Source of the DNA: Undibacterium sp.
GTDB taxonomy: Bacteria; Pseudomonadota; Gammaproteobacteria; Burkholderiales; Burkholderiaceae_D
Assembly: GCF_030651495.1 (NCBI RefSeq)
Contig: NZ_JAUSFI010000039.1
Span: forward strand, 1-64,000
Direction: 5' to 3'
Length of the DNA stretch: 64,000 bases
In this document: positions 52,021-62,119 of the stretch, one piece after another
How positions within the stretch are numbered: the stretch's first letter is position 1
How the letters are laid out: every line of letters starts with the position of its first letter
Notes under the pieces: generated by a model
Database searches by the model: none
Told to the model about the DNA's origin: nothing
What the model saw: the letters and a program-made list of their open reading frames with translations, nothing else
Program-made: the position numbers and the translations under genes

Positions 52021-53319
52021 TTACACCGGCTTAACAACGAGCTCTTCACGAAACATCGCCTTCAAACCCCGTAAAGCCTGACGGCTACGCGCTTCATTTT
52101 CTATCAGGGCAAAGCGGACGTACTCATCGCCATAGTCACCAAAACCGATGCCCGGCGAGATGCACAACTTAGCTTTTTCCAGCACCAGCTTGGCAAATTC
52201 CAGCGAACCTAGATGGCGATATGGCTCCGGAATCCGCGCCCAGATATACATCGAAGCTTTCGGTGACTCCACCATCCAGCCCAGCTCGTGCAAGCCCTTG
52301 ACCATCACATCGCGACGCCGCTGATATTTATCGCGGATCTCTTGCACGCAAGTCTGGTCGCCTTCCAGCGCCGCAATCGCCGCCACCTGAACCGGTGTGA
52401 AGCTGCCATAATCGTGATAGCTTTTAATCCGTGCCAGCGCCGCGACCAGCTCTTTGTTTCCGACCATAAAGCCGATACGCCAGCCTGCCATGTTATAGCT
52501 TTTGGACAGCGTAAAAAACTCCACCGCGACATCACGTGCGCCCTCTACCTGCATGATGGACGGTGCTTTCCAGCCATCAAAGGTAATGTCGGCATAAGCC
52601 AGATCATGCACGACTAAAATATGGTGTTCTTTGGCCAGCTTAATCACGCGCTCGAAAAATTCCAGCTCCACACATTGCGCAGTCGGATTCGACGGAAAAC
52701 CAAAAATCATCATCTTCGGTTTAGGATAACTTTCGCGTATTGCACGCTCAAGCTCATCAAAGAAATCCACCCCGGGACTCATCCGTATCGAACGGATATC
52801 CGCACCAGCAATCACCGCGCCATAAATATGAATAGGGTAACTCGGGTTAGGTACCAGCACCGTATCGCCCTTATCCAAGGTCGCCAGCATCAGATGCGCC
52901 AACCCTTCTTTAGAACCGATAGTGACAATGGCTTCCGAATCGGGATCAAGATTGACGTCGTAGCGCGATTTGTACCAATGCGTAATGGCACGGCGCAAAC
53001 GCGGGATGCCCTTGGAGGCAGAATAGCCGTGCGTATCTGGCCGCCTAACCGCCTCAACCAATTTATCCACGATATGCGCCGGTGTGGCGCCATCGGGATT
53101 ACCCATGGACATATCGATAATATCTTCGCCACGCCGCCGCGCCGCCATTTTTAGTTCAGCGGTGATATTGAAGACGTAAGGAGGAAGACGGTTGATGCGG
53201 GAAAACGTATAACGGGCTGTAGTTTGGGCTGTAGTTTGGGCTGTAGTTTGTGATGCTGTCGACGATGCAGCAGCGTGAACGCTTGCACCCCGACCCAGCG
53301 GAGTAAGTGATTTTGTCAT
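52021..53319 (-). CDS. alaC: Alanine-synthesising aminotransferase AlaC
   Basis: The protein has 432 residues, a fold-type I PLP enzyme. From [19 protein letters not shown] onward it matches E. coli AlaC; the PLP lysine lies in [16 protein letters not shown]. It makes alanine from pyruvate and glutamate. About 35 extra N-terminal residues are low-complexity and include three TTAQ/TTAR repeats encoded by a 12-bp tandem repeat. No good ribosome site is seen at ATG 53319; an in-frame ATG at 53370 is another candidate. It shares its orientation with hisC, 100 bases away. Confidence 0.9.
   Translation of the reverse strand: MTKSLTPLGRGASVHAAASSTASQTTAQTTAQTTARYTFSRINRLPPYVFNITAELKMAARRRGEDIIDMSMGNPDGATPAHIVDKLVEAVRRPDTHGYSASKGIPRLRRAITHWYKSRYDVNLDPDSEAIVTIGSKEGLAHLMLATLDKGDTVLVPNPSYPIHIYGAVIAGADIRSIRMSPGVDFFDELERAIRESYPKPKMMIFGFPSNPTAQCVELEFFERVIKLAKEHHILVVHDLAYADITFDGWKAPSIMQVEGARDVAVEFFTLSKSYNMAGWRIGFMVGNKELVAALARIKSYHDYGSFTPVQVAAIAALEGDQTCVQEIRDKYQRRRDVMVKGLHELGWMVESPKASMYIWARIPEPYRHLGSLEFAKLVLEKAKLCISPGIGFGDYGDEYVRFALIENEARSRQALRGLKAMFREELVVKPV
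53215..53250 (-). repeat. Three tandem 12-bp units in the alaC 5' region
   Basis: Three exact copies of GGCTGTAGTTTG on the plus strand, CAAACTACAGCC as coding, each giving Gln-Thr-Thr-Ala. Being in frame, copy-number change would only alter the length of the N-terminal linker. Confidence 0.85.
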
Positions 53320-53454
53320 GATAAATTGTACGTAAGCGCCCGGAACCGTCCGAGCGACGTTGAAGCGCATGCTTCGCTGACAATACTAAAGCCTAAATTC
53401 CATTCTGGCTAGGGTTTACGCAAAAACAAAATAGAGCAGGCACACAGCCAGCGC

Positions 53455-53560
53455 GCAATGTCCATGCGGGTTGGCGGGCACATAGGCTGAAGAACCGCAT
53501 GGGATATGCGTGAGCGGCCAGGTAGCCGTGAAACCCGCACAGGATATGCACACCAGGCCG
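53455..53560. repeat. Palindromic intergenic repeat, CCATGCG family (copy at 53.5 kb)
   Basis: GCGCAATGTCCATGCGGG is mirrored by ACCGCATGGGATATGCG at 53494-53510, and a diverged second half, CCCGCACAGGATATGCAC, follows at about 53530. It lies between the alaC and DsbA-like genes and explains much of the 280-base gap. Confidence 0.65.
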
Positions 53561-53596
53561 ACTCATTGTTGAATAGTCATCGCTGCACGCTTCCCG

Positions 53597-54247
53597 TCAA
53601 GCGCGCAACACCGCGTTGATAGCACTTACAAGCTGAGCGGTTTTAGTATAGCCAGAAGCGACCATATGCAAGGCATCCTGATGCGCCAGCAGCAATGCAG
53701 GAAAGCCGCTGATGCCCCAGCGCTGGGTTTGCGCGAAATCTTGCTGCGTCTCTGCTATGGTCATCGGCGCGGTCAGGGTTTCATAAAAACTCCCGGCATC
53801 AAAACTGCCGGTATCACCCGCCTTATTCAGTGCCTCAGTCGCTATCTGCGCGAGTAAATGCAGGTCGGTGATATCTTTGCCTTCGGCATAAAAGGCATGT
53901 TGTACCGCGTGGAATACATCCAGAATCGCGCGCGACGGCAAGTCGTCGGCCAGCGTGCGGGCCGCTACCACGGTGCGGCAGGCGGGTTCGGTATCGTAAA
54001 TAAAACCCGGCTGCGCCATGCCGTGGCGGGTAAACGGCAAGCCGCTGGCTTCTTCCACGTGTTTCCAATGGTCTAAAATCGTGGCTTTTTTCGCCTCATC
54101 CATGACTTCGGTGTTATACGCACGCAAGCCGCCGAGCACGATGTCGAGACGCGCATCCGGCAGGGTGTCGAGCAAGCCGGTCAGTTCGGGGCCGAAGCCG
54201 TAACACCATGAGCACATGGGGTCGGCGATGTAAATGAGATGAGTCAT
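53597..54247 (-). CDS. DsbA-family thioredoxin-fold protein
   Basis: The protein has 216 residues without a signal peptide, so it should be cytoplasmic. The redox motif CSWC is at residues 12-15 (ADPMCSWCYGFGPE), and the cis-proline loop is GISGFPALL. The helical insertion is like that of FrnE/DsbA-type cytoplasmic oxidoreductases. It probably acts in thiol-disulfide exchange; the substrate is unknown. AGGGA precedes the ATG. Confidence 0.88.
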   Translation of the reverse strand: MTHLIYIADPMCSWCYGFGPELTGLLDTLPDARLDIVLGGLRAYNTEVMDEAKKATILDHWKHVEEASGLPFTRHGMAQPGFIYDTEPACRTVVAARTLADDLPSRAILDVFHAVQHAFYAEGKDITDLHLLAQIATEALNKAGDTGSFDAGSFYETLTAPMTIAETQQDFAQTQRWGISGFPALLLAHQDALHMVASGYTKTAQLVSAINAVLRA

Positions 54248-54301
54248 GGTATCCCTGCGGGGCGGTTAAAGAAGGTAATAATGGTAGCGCATTTTGCCAG
54301 A

Positions 54302-55423
54302 TCAAGCCGGATACAGCGCCCCCAATATGCGCAAACCCTCGGCACCGGTCACCTCGGGTAAATTACCTGGCAGACGCAAGGTGAAGCGCTGGGCTAGCCA
54401 GGCGAAGGCCAGTGCCTCGACATGGCTGGGCGAGACGTCTAGGCGGGCGGTGCTATCGACGCTGGCAGCGCAGTCGCGCGCTTGTAATGCGATGCTTAGC
54501 GCCCGCATCAGCGTGGCGTTGTAAGCACCGCCACCGCAGATAGACACCGCGCTGACATCCGGCGCGTACCGGCTGATGGCATCGGCCAGAGTCACCGCGG
54601 TAAACGCGCATAAAGTCGCCTGCACATCGACGGCCGAGACGGCGGCAAAGGCGCTGAGTTTTGCCGCCAGCCAGTCTGGGCGAAACAAGTCGCGGCCGGT
54701 ACTTTTGGGCGGCGTCAACTGCAAAAATGCTTCGTCACAAAAAGCTGCCAGCAAGTCTGGCTGAACTCGCCCCTGGCTCGCCCACGTACCATTCTCATCA
54801 TAACTGCTACCCTGATGCCGGGCGATCCAGGCATCCATCAAAACATTGCCGGGGCCGGTATCAAAACCGGTGGTACGGCCATCGGCGTGCAAGATACTGA
54901 TATTGCTGATGCCGCCGATATTCACCACGACCCGGCATGCCTCAGGCGCACCAAAAACGGCTCTATGGAATGCCGGCACCAGTGGCGCGCCCTGCCCGCC
55001 TGCAGCCACATCGCGGCTACGGAAATCGGCGATGACATCGATACCGCACAGCTCTGCCAGCAAGGCGGGATTATTGGTTTGACGGGTATAACCAAGCTCG
55101 GGCCGATGCCGTATGGTTTGCCCGTGTACGCCGATGGCGCGCACTTGCGCCTGTGGATGTGCTTGCAGCAGGGCAGCAACGCAGGCCGCATAGTTTTCTG
55201 CCAGATGATTTGCCAGTTGCGCTTCGCGCTCGATTTCATTTTCACCCGGCTGTTGCAAGGCCATCGCCTCACTACGCAGCGCAGCAGAAAATGGCTGGTA
55301 GGCACTGGCCAGCAGGCGCATTGCTGCGCCATCTTGCGGCAAGTCGACTAATACGCCATCGACACCATCGAGGCTGGTGCCTGACATGAGACCTATATAT
55401 AAATGATTGTTTGAGCTATTCAT
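54302..55423 (-). CDS. anmK: Anhydro-N-acetylmuramic acid kinase
   Basis: The protein has 373 residues, a sugar-kinase/actin fold. It begins with the family motif [13 protein letters not shown] (residues 10-22); the ATP-binding DTGPGN and GGAYN motifs follow. It phosphorylates and opens anhydroMurNAc during recycling of cell-wall fragments. No ribosome binding site is visible: a putative inserted element with inverted ends begins only four bases upstream of the start codon. The neighbouring M23 peptidase gene, also a cell-wall gene, is upstream on the same strand behind a terminator. Confidence 0.93.
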   Translation of the reverse strand: MNSSNNHLYIGLMSGTSLDGVDGVLVDLPQDGAAMRLLASAYQPFSAALRSEAMALQQPGENEIEREAQLANHLAENYAACVAALLQAHPQAQVRAIGVHGQTIRHRPELGYTRQTNNPALLAELCGIDVIADFRSRDVAAGGQGAPLVPAFHRAVFGAPEACRVVVNIGGISNISILHADGRTTGFDTGPGNVLMDAWIARHQGSSYDENGTWASQGRVQPDLLAAFCDEAFLQLTPPKSTGRDLFRPDWLAAKLSAFAAVSAVDVQATLCAFTAVTLADAISRYAPDVSAVSICGGGAYNATLMRALSIALQARDCAASVDSTARLDVSPSHVEALAFAWLAQRFTLRLPGNLPEVTGAEGLRILGALYPA

Positions 55424-55427
55424 GGCG

Positions 55428-55607
55428 TTAAACCGAGATTTCCATTAGACGCACCAAAGGTGCTATTTGAGCGCTGACGGCGCATTTTCGGTCATTTTTG
55501 ACGCTCTTCGTTGCTCATGGCTCACCATGAGCGCCTCATTCACGCCAAAACTGCCTCGAAAAGTGCATCCGTCATCATCTCAAATTCTAATGGAAAATCT
55601 CGGTTAA
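55428..55607. repeat. 180-bp MITE-like element with terminal inverted repeats
   Basis: TTAAACCGAGATTTCCATTA (55428 onward) is repeated in inverted form as TAATGGAAAATCTCGGTTAA (to 55607). The interior has a GCTCATGG/CCATGAGC hairpin near 55513-55532 and no coding capacity. It occupies the space between the anmK start codon and the terminator of the M23 peptidase gene. Confidence 0.75.
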
Positions 55608-55608
55608 A

Positions 55609-55640
55609 TAAAAAAAAGGCCGAACACTAGGTTCGGCCTG
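55609..55640 (-). terminator. Terminator after the M23 peptidase gene
   Basis: AGGCCGAAC pairs with GTTCGGCCT around ACTAG, followed on the minus strand by eight T. It ends the peptidase gene 16 bases beyond its stop and separates it from anmK. Confidence 0.9.
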
Positions 55641-55655
55641 AATGATTTTACAGCT

Positions 55656-57020
55656 TTATTTTGCTGCCAGCTTCATCACTTCTGCCTGACGTTCTGGACG
55701 CAGCAAGGTAAAGCGATGTGTCATATCAGATGCCACATTTTTGAAACGCGACAACTCATTGGCGGCCAGCGGCGCGGCATTCGGAATACTGACGGACAAA
55801 GGATCACGCGGCTCGTTATTGACACGGAACTCGTAATGCAAATGCGGTCCGGTAGACCAGCCTGTGGTGCCGACATAACCGATCACTTCACCCTGGCTGA
55901 CTTTGCTGCCTTTGTGGATACCAGCGGCAAAGCGGCTCATGTGGGCGTAAGCGGTGCTGTAATTCGACCAGTGCTTGACCACCACCAGATTGCCGTAACC
56001 GCCATGTGGCCCGACCGATTCAATCACGCCATCACTGGTCGCGCGTATCGGTGTACCGGTCACTGCGGCAAAGTCGACGCCGGTATGGCGCTTCCATAAG
56101 CCAGAAATCGGATGCAGGCGCATCGAAAAACCAGACGACACCCGGGTGAACTCCAGCGGTGATTTCAAGAAGGCTTTTTTCAGCGAAGTGCCGTCAAAAT
56201 TGTAGTACCCGCCATTACCACCAGTCTCATCAAACCAGACCGACTGAAACAGCTTACCTACGTTGCTGAATTCACCGGCAAGGACGCGGCCGGTTTTGAC
56301 GAATTCGCCATTTTGCCAAAAAGTTTCATAGACCACGTTGAAATGATCGCCGCGTTGCAAATAACGGAAATCGACATTGGTCTCAAACATGCTGACAATC
56401 TGATTGGCGATATTATCGGGAATCTGCGCTTCATCGGTTGCGGCAAACAGCGATGAACGGATGTCGGCGGCGCGCATTTCTACGCGTCTTTCAAGTTTTG
56501 CGGATGTCTCGGCCGCGCTCAGCTTGCCGGAAGAGTCGCGGGATACGGTAATGGTTCTGGTGGGTTTGTCGCTACCCTCCTGCAAGCTCGCTTGTAACCA
56601 CTCTAACTCGCCTTCATCATTGGTCTGGGCACGGACGGATTTACCCGCCTTGACCTGCAACAGGTTATGCGCAGTCGCATCAGATTTGATGAAATTATTT
56701 GCCTCATTGTCATCAATACCCAGGCGCAACATCAGCGAGCCTAGTGTATCGCCACGCAAGACTTTTTCTTCCCGGATGAAATGTTGCTCACTGGCTTCCA
56801 GCGCTGCAATTTGTTCATCTATTTTAGGTAAGTTCAATTCTTGGGTGATTTTTTTGACAGGTAAATCTGCTGCGTCTGGTGCCAATGGTGCGACACCTAC
56901 TGCGCCAAAAGCGCATACAGCAAAAAACAAAGCGGAAAATGAGACGATGCGCGAGGTGCGCGTGGTTCCGAACAACTTGCTGCCAGAAGCTAAATGAGTG
57001 AATTTATCTGTTGGACGCAT
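55656..57020 (-). CDS. M23-family murein endopeptidase (MepM-like)
   Basis: The protein has 454 residues. An N-terminal membrane anchor or signal (about 26-46, IVSFSALFFAVCAFGAVGV) is followed by a LysM/OapA-like region (EEKVLRGDTLGSLMLRLGI) and the C-terminal LytM domain with zinc motifs RHTGVDF and HLHYEF. Both are intact, so it should be an active peptidase cleaving cell-wall cross-links in the periplasm. It is divergent from tyrS, a common Burkholderiales arrangement. No clear ribosome site precedes the ATG. Confidence 0.92.
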   Translation of the reverse strand: MRPTDKFTHLASGSKLFGTTRTSRIVSFSALFFAVCAFGAVGVAPLAPDAADLPVKKITQELNLPKIDEQIAALEASEQHFIREEKVLRGDTLGSLMLRLGIDDNEANNFIKSDATAHNLLQVKAGKSVRAQTNDEGELEWLQASLQEGSDKPTRTITVSRDSSGKLSAAETSAKLERRVEMRAADIRSSLFAATDEAQIPDNIANQIVSMFETNVDFRYLQRGDHFNVVYETFWQNGEFVKTGRVLAGEFSNVGKLFQSVWFDETGGNGGYYNFDGTSLKKAFLKSPLEFTRVSSGFSMRLHPISGLWKRHTGVDFAAVTGTPIRATSDGVIESVGPHGGYGNLVVVKHWSNYSTAYAHMSRFAAGIHKGSKVSQGEVIGYVGTTGWSTGPHLHYEFRVNNEPRDPLSVSIPNAAPLAANELSRFKNVASDMTHRFTLLRPERQAEVMKLAAK

Positions 57021-57261
57021 GCAATAAGTTAAAATTGACGATGTTGATTGAAAATCCTTGATTGTCTATCGTGATATTTACCAGGTACTTCGGTAAAAAT
57101 TGATTACTTCGTAGGCAAATCAAAAGGCTGGTGATACAAAAATTCGCCTGTTTGTAGCAAAAAACAACAAACGAATAAAAAAACTGAACGCTGATTATGA
57201 ATTCAGAACACGAAAACTACCAGCGGTGTTACAAAATAAGTTGATTCTGATTAATTTAATA

Positions 57262-58521
57262 ATGACTTCCAAACAAAATTCCGCCAATACCGCCCCTCAC
57301 TCTAAAGCGCTGCCGCTGTCGGATGCTGTGCAACATGCACTAGCTGTTACAAAACGTGGCGTTGACGAACTACTTATTGAATCCGAATTTGCGCAAAAGC
57401 TGGCGCGCAGTGAACAAACTGGCAAGCCCTTACGCATCAAATTAGGTCTGGACCCTACCGCGCCGGATCTCCATCTTGGCCATACGGTGGTGCTGAATAA
57501 AATGCGCCAATTGCAGGACCTGGGTCACAACGTGATTTTCCTGATCGGCGATTTCACTTCGATGATCGGCGACCCGTCCGGCCGCAATATCACACGCCCG
57601 CCACTGACGCGCGAACAGATCGAAGCCAACGCGCAAACCTATTTCAAGCAAGCGTCGCTAGTATTAGATGCCAGCAAAACCGAAATCCGCTATAACTCGG
57701 AATGGTCCGATCCGCTGGGTGCGCGCGGCATGATACAACTGGCCTCCAAGTACACGGTGGCGCGCATGATGGAGCGCGATGATTTCACCAAGCGCTTTAA
57801 GGAAGGTACGCCGATTTCTGTCCATGAATTTCTCTATCCATTGATGCAGGGTTACGATTCCGTCGCGCTGCATGCGGATCTGGAGCTGGGCGGCACTGAC
57901 CAGAAATTCAATCTGCTGGTCGGACGTGAACTGCAAAAAGGTCACGGCCAGGAGCCGCAATGTATCTTGACCATGCCGCTGCTGGAGGGTTTGGATGGCA
58001 TAGAGAAAATGTCCAAATCCAAAAACAATTACATCGCCATCACCGAACCGGCCAATACCATGTTCGCCAAGATCATGAGTATCTCGGACCAGATGATGTG
58101 GCGCTACTATGAGCTGCTGTCGTTCTGTTCACTGGAACAAATCGCGCAGTACAAGCAAGCCGTCAGCGAGGGGCAAAACCCGCGCGACATCAAAGTCGCG
58201 ATTGCGCAGGAAATCGTCACCCGTTTCCACAGCAGGCAAGCGGCGGAAGATGCGCTGGCGGATTTTGTCAATCGCTCCAAAGGCGGGATACCGGATGACA
58301 TTAGCGAACTGAGCCTGTCCGGCGCACCGCTGGCGATCGCCCAATTGCTCAAACAAGCCAATCTCTGTGCCTCGACCTCCGAGGCGATGCGCATGGTGGA
58401 TCAGGGCGGCGTGCGGATCGACGGCGCGGTCATCAGCGACAAGCATTTGCAAGTGGGCGCAGGAACAGTCGTGGTGCAGGTAGGTAAGCGAAAATTTGCC
58501 AAAGTGACTTTGAGCGCATGA
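57262..58521 (+). CDS. tyrS: Tyrosyl-tRNA synthetase
   Basis: The protein has 419 residues, a class I synthetase. The HIGH-type motif is HLGH (DLHLGHTVV) and KMSKS is exact; a C-terminal S4 RNA-binding domain follows ([16 protein letters not shown]). It charges tRNA-Tyr. It is the TyrRZ-like form with the extended N-terminus. ATG 57262 is used; the GTG at 57226 gives an unsupported longer product. dtd is coupled by an ATGA overlap. Confidence 0.96.
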   Translation: MTSKQNSANTAPHSKALPLSDAVQHALAVTKRGVDELLIESEFAQKLARSEQTGKPLRIKLGLDPTAPDLHLGHTVVLNKMRQLQDLGHNVIFLIGDFTSMIGDPSGRNITRPPLTREQIEANAQTYFKQASLVLDASKTEIRYNSEWSDPLGARGMIQLASKYTVARMMERDDFTKRFKEGTPISVHEFLYPLMQGYDSVALHADLELGGTDQKFNLLVGRELQKGHGQEPQCILTMPLLEGLDGIEKMSKSKNNYIAITEPANTMFAKIMSISDQMMWRYYELLSFCSLEQIAQYKQAVSEGQNPRDIKVAIAQEIVTRFHSRQAAEDALADFVNRSKGGIPDDISELSLSGAPLAIAQLLKQANLCASTSEAMRMVDQGGVRIDGAVISDKHLQVGAGTVVVQVGKRKFAKVTLSA

Positions 58522-58967
58522 TAGCGCTGCTACAAAGAGTGAGCCAGGCCAGCGTCGTCGTCGACGGTGCCCGCATCGGCGCCATCGACGCCGGCCTGAT
58601 GGTGTTGCTGTGCGCCGAACGCGGCGACACTGAAAAACAAGCCGATGCCTTATTGAAGAAACTGCTGGCGTATCGGGTGTTTTCAGATCAGGCTGGCAAG
58701 ATGAATCTCAGCCTTACCGATGTCGCCGGCGGACTCTTGCTGGTGCCGCAATTTACCCTGGCGGCGGATACCAACTCCGGCACCCGGCCGTCCTTCACTC
58801 CTGCAGCGACACCCGAAATCGGGCGAGAACTCTTTAACTATTTTGTCCGGCACGCCCAAACCCAGCATGCACCGGTAGCAACCGGCCAATTTGGCGCGGA
58901 CATGAAAGTGTCGCTAACTAATGATGGCCCGGTGACTTTCTGGCTGCAAATCAAACCACCTGTATAA
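58518..58967 (+). CDS. dtd: D-aminoacyl-tRNA deacylase
   Basis: The protein has 149 residues. It removes D-amino acids (and glycine) from mischarged tRNAs. The Gly-cisPro motif region NDGPVTFW is present. The usual SQFTL motif reads PQFTL here: residue 77 is Pro instead of Ser, while Gln78, Phe79 and Thr80 are kept. Its overlap with tyrS fits the known role of the enzyme in clearing D-Tyr-tRNA. Otherwise ordinary length and sequence. Confidence 0.93.
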   Translation: MIALLQRVSQASVVVDGARIGAIDAGLMVLLCAERGDTEKQADALLKKLLAYRVFSDQAGKMNLSLTDVAGGLLLVPQFTLAADTNSGTRPSFTPAATPEIGRELFNYFVRHAQTQHAPVATGQFGADMKVSLTNDGPVTFWLQIKPPV

Positions 58968-58976
58968 GCGAAGCGC

Positions 58977-59645
58977 ATGACCGACATTTTATTGATACGC
59001 CATGGCGAAACCGCCTGGAACGCACTGCGCAAACTGCAAGGCCATCTGGATATTCCCTTGAATGCGGAGGGTACGCGCCAGGCCAAGGCGCTGGCAGCGG
59101 CACTGCAAAATGAAAAGCTCGATGCGATCATTTCCAGCGACCTGCAAAGAGCGGTGCAAACCGCCGGCGAAATCGCGCGCCTGCAGGGATTGAGCACGCG
59201 AATAGATGCCTCTTTGCGCGAGCGTTGTTTTGGTGGTTTTGAGGGCCTACTGTATAGCGAACTGCCGCAGCGCTTTCCGGAAGCGTATGCGAACTGGCGC
59301 TCACATGACCCTGATGCCAGTTTTCCGGCCGCCGAGCTTGACGCCAGCTATACCGGCGAAAGCATACGTCAATTTCACCACCGGATTATGGCAGCGATCA
59401 CCCATTATGCGCGTCAGTTTCAAGGCAAAAAAATCGCTTTAGTCGCTCACGGCGGCGTATTGGAATGTGCTTACCGCGCTGCCAAAAATTTACCATTAAA
59501 TACGCCGCGCGATATCACCATCTATAACGCCAGCATCAATCGGTTTACGATGGAAGGCGACACGATTCACCTCGTGCAGTGGGGCGACATTGCCCATCTA
59601 GAGACGGATGTGATGGATGAAATCAATCACAATTGTGCGCAATAA
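58977..59645 (+). CDS. Histidine phosphatase family protein (phosphoglycerate-mutase-like)
   Basis: The protein has 222 residues. The phosphohistidine motif is LIRHGETAWN at the N-terminus; the second catalytic His is in LVAHGGVLE. It resembles GpmB/CobC-type phosphatases; the substrate cannot be read from sequence. It starts nine bases after dtd, in the tyrS-dtd unit, and is convergent with the response-regulator gene. Confidence 0.88.
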   Translation: MTDILLIRHGETAWNALRKLQGHLDIPLNAEGTRQAKALAAALQNEKLDAIISSDLQRAVQTAGEIARLQGLSTRIDASLRERCFGGFEGLLYSELPQRFPEAYANWRSHDPDASFPAAELDASYTGESIRQFHHRIMAAITHYARQFQGKKIALVAHGGVLECAYRAAKNLPLNTPRDITIYNASINRFTMEGDTIHLVQWGDIAHLETDVMDEINHNCAQ

Positions 59646-59670
59646 ATGTGCGCAGATCGCGCACCCTCAG

Positions 59671-60516
59671 CTAAGCGCGTGCGCTAGGCAAAAAACGCGC
59701 AATGGTAGCGAGTAAATCATCTTCGGCCACAGGCTTACCAAGGTAAGCATCGCAGCCAGCCCAGTTACCCCTGAATTTATCAAACATCGACGATTTACTA
59801 CTCAACATCACGACGGCTGTTTGTTTGGTATCCGCATTGGCTTTGATGCGCTTGCAGACTTCATAGCCGTCTATGCCCGGCATCATAATGTCGAGAAAGA
59901 TGCAGGTATAGGATTTAGCTTGCGCCATATCGATCGCCTGCTCACCATTTTCGGCATAATCGACATCAAAGTGAAACGGTGCCAGCTTGATGCGCATAAA
60001 GGCGCGAACCGTCGCACTGTCATCCACCACCAAAACAGATTCAGTACTGCGCGGAGGGAGAAACACCGCATCAGCCAGCGATTTTTTGTCGATAGAGCGA
60101 CGGTAAGTCTGCCCGTCCCATTGACTATCCGCTTGTTGCTCACGCAGGCTACGCTCCAGCAAAGCGGCTTGCATCAATTCATCTAGATGCTCAAACAAGC
60201 GCATCCAATGGATGGGCTTTTGCACAAAAGGCCAGCCCGCAGAGACGGCATTGCGTCCAATAATCACCGCTGGTGAATGCACATTCGGTGCGCGTTCTTG
60301 CATCGCCGCCATGGCTTCTGGTTGATCCGCATTGATGAGGTAAATATCGGCCCGCTGATCTTCATCTGTCGGCTCGACATAGGCATAGGCGCGTCGTCCG
60401 GTAAGACGAAAAGTCGATGCCAGCATGCTTTTTTCAGCATCAGAAAAACCGATCATATCAACCACAAAACGACGACTACCGCTCTGCGACTGCACTACGG
60501 GATTTGATTGATTCAT
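59671..60516 (-). CDS. Response regulator with N-terminal pseudo-receiver and C-terminal receiver
   Basis: The protein has 281 residues. The C-terminal receiver (about 159-276) is complete: acidic Asp165-Asp166, phospho-acceptor Asp209 (IFLDIMMPG), Ser239/Ser240 region and Lys261 (YLGKPV). The N-terminal part (about 16-118) has the rhythm of a receiver, ending with VQKPIHWMRLFEHLDEL, but no acceptor Asp, so it looks like a degenerate receiver. There is no DNA-binding or enzymatic output domain and no adjacent kinase gene. It may act by protein contact in chemotaxis, pilus or sigma-factor control; that is inference. Confidence 0.82.
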   Translation of the reverse strand: MNQSNPVVQSQSGSRRFVVDMIGFSDAEKSMLASTFRLTGRRAYAYVEPTDEDQRADIYLINADQPEAMAAMQERAPNVHSPAVIIGRNAVSAGWPFVQKPIHWMRLFEHLDELMQAALLERSLREQQADSQWDGQTYRRSIDKKSLADAVFLPPRSTESVLVVDDSATVRAFMRIKLAPFHFDVDYAENGEQAIDMAQAKSYTCIFLDIMMPGIDGYEVCKRIKANADTKQTAVVMLSSKSSMFDKFRGNWAGCDAYLGKPVAEDDLLATIARFLPSARA

Positions 60517-60687
60517 CTTTAATAACCTCTATGAACGACCGCTTATCGTACGGCAAATAGCACAAGTGTACGGCCAATACAATTGCTTAAATAACAATCC
60601 AAAAATTCACTAAAAATCATACTCTTTTAAATTACCCACTTGAAAGGATATAGTTGACAATCGTCAAAAAACAACAAAACCCTCCCT

Positions 60688-60752
60688 GCGCAATATCCAT
60701 GCGCCTTGCAGCCGATTTTTGCTCTGCAGACCGCATGGATAGGGCATCTCGC
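60688..60752. repeat. Palindromic intergenic repeat, CCATGCG family (copy at 60.7 kb)
   Basis: GCGCAATATCCATGCG is mirrored by CGCATGGAT at 60732-60740, with inner arms CTTGCAG and CTGCAGAC. Its left part is the same as in the 23.5-kb copy and its right part CTCTGCAGACCGCATGG as in the 35.2-kb copy. It ends 10 bases from the ndh stop and may help end that transcript. Confidence 0.7.
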
Positions 60753-60761
60753 CTTTCGATT

Positions 60762-62090
60762 TTAATGTAACTTGATACGCGGATTGCGCACCCTATCGAT
60801 GGTTTCCGCCCAGGTTGACAGCCAGGTATGAAACAGTCCGTTGACGGCTACCTGATGGTGCTTATGCAGCGACCAGTACATCCACTTGGCAAGTGTGCCT
60901 TCAATAAAAATCGAGCCACTGGCAATCGCCCCCATCAGACTGCCGACCGTGCTGTAATTACCCAATGAGACCAGCGAGCCGTGGTCTTTATAGGTAAACT
61001 CCAGCAAAGATTTACCCTGCAACAGCCGGGTCAGTGATTTGGCCAGCATACTGGCTTGCTGATGTGCCGATTGCGCCCGCGGCGGCACCGCCGGCTGCCC
61101 CTCTCCTTGCGGACAGGCACAGCAATCGCCTAAAGCAAAAATCGCCGGGTCCCGGCTGGTTTGCAGCTGGCGGTTGACCACCAGCTGGTTGATGCGATTG
61201 CTTTCCAGGCCGTCTATGTCCTTCAAAAATTCGGCTGCCTTGATGCCGGCCGCCCACACCACGATGCCGCTGGGGATAAATTTTCCGCTGGCCATCTTGA
61301 CGCCGTCTTTCGATACCTCAACCACTTTTTCATTGGTATGTATTTCGATCGCGATGCTGCGCAACTCTTTTGCCACCGAGGCGGACAAACGCTCGGGCAG
61401 CATTTGCAACAGGCGTGGCGCGGCATCGACAATGACGATCTTCAACTCTTTTTCGGGATGAAAATTCACCAGGCCATAGCTCGATAATATTTTGGTGGTC
61501 ATGTGCAATTCTGCCGCCAGCTCGACACCGGTCGCTCCCCCGCCGATAATGGTGACGGTGAATCGCCCTTCGCCAGCGCCCTGTGCCTGGGATTGCGCAC
61601 GCAGGCAGCAATTGATCAATTTTTTGTGAAAGCGCTCCGCCGCCGACAAAGAATCGAGCATGATGCAGTTGTCGCGCGCGCCCAGCGTGCCAAAATCATT
61701 GGTCTGGCTGCCCAATGCGACGACCAGGCTGTCATAGCCTATCGCCTGGATCGGCAACAATTCTTCGCCATTTTCGTCGATGGTGGGAGCGAGATAAATT
61801 TCTTTCTTGGCCCGATTCAGGCCATCCATGCGACCCAGCCGAAAATCAAAATGATTGGAACGTGCCAGAGCAAAATATTCACGTTCGTCAGCATGGCTAT
61901 CGAGCGTGCCAGCCGCAACTTGATGTAACAAAGGTTTCCACAAATGGGTACGGCTAGCGTCCACCAAAGTGATTACTGCTTTTTTCTGCTTGCCCAGTTT
62001 TTTACCTAAACGCACCGCCAGCTCCAGACCGCCAGCACCACCACCAACAATCGTAATGCGATGCAACGCCTCCGCAGAAATATGACTCAC
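60762..62090 (-). CDS. ndh: Type II NADH dehydrogenase / NAD(P)/FAD-dependent oxidoreductase
   Basis: The protein has 442 residues with two Rossmann folds: FAD-binding GGGAGGLELA (residues 16-25) and NADH-binding IGGGATGVELAAEL. ALGDCCACP is the second FAD motif. The C-terminal segment is amphipathic and should attach the enzyme to the inner membrane. It passes electrons from NADH to quinone without pumping protons. An inverted repeat lies 30 bases upstream. Confidence 0.9.
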   Translation of the reverse strand: MSHISAEALHRITIVGGGAGGLELAVRLGKKLGKQKKAVITLVDASRTHLWKPLLHQVAAGTLDSHADEREYFALARSNHFDFRLGRMDGLNRAKKEIYLAPTIDENGEELLPIQAIGYDSLVVALGSQTNDFGTLGARDNCIMLDSLSAAERFHKKLINCCLRAQSQAQGAGEGRFTVTIIGGGATGVELAAELHMTTKILSSYGLVNFHPEKELKIVIVDAAPRLLQMLPERLSASVAKELRSIAIEIHTNEKVVEVSKDGVKMASGKFIPSGIVVWAAGIKAAEFLKDIDGLESNRINQLVVNRQLQTSRDPAIFALGDCCACPQGEGQPAVPPRAQSAHQQASMLAKSLTRLLQGKSLLEFTYKDHGSLVSLGNYSTVGSLMGAIASGSIFIEGTLAKWMYWSLHKHHQVAVNGLFHTWLSTWAETIDRVRNPRIKLH

Positions 62091-62119
62091 TATATGACTC
62101 CATTAATTTAAAAAAACGT

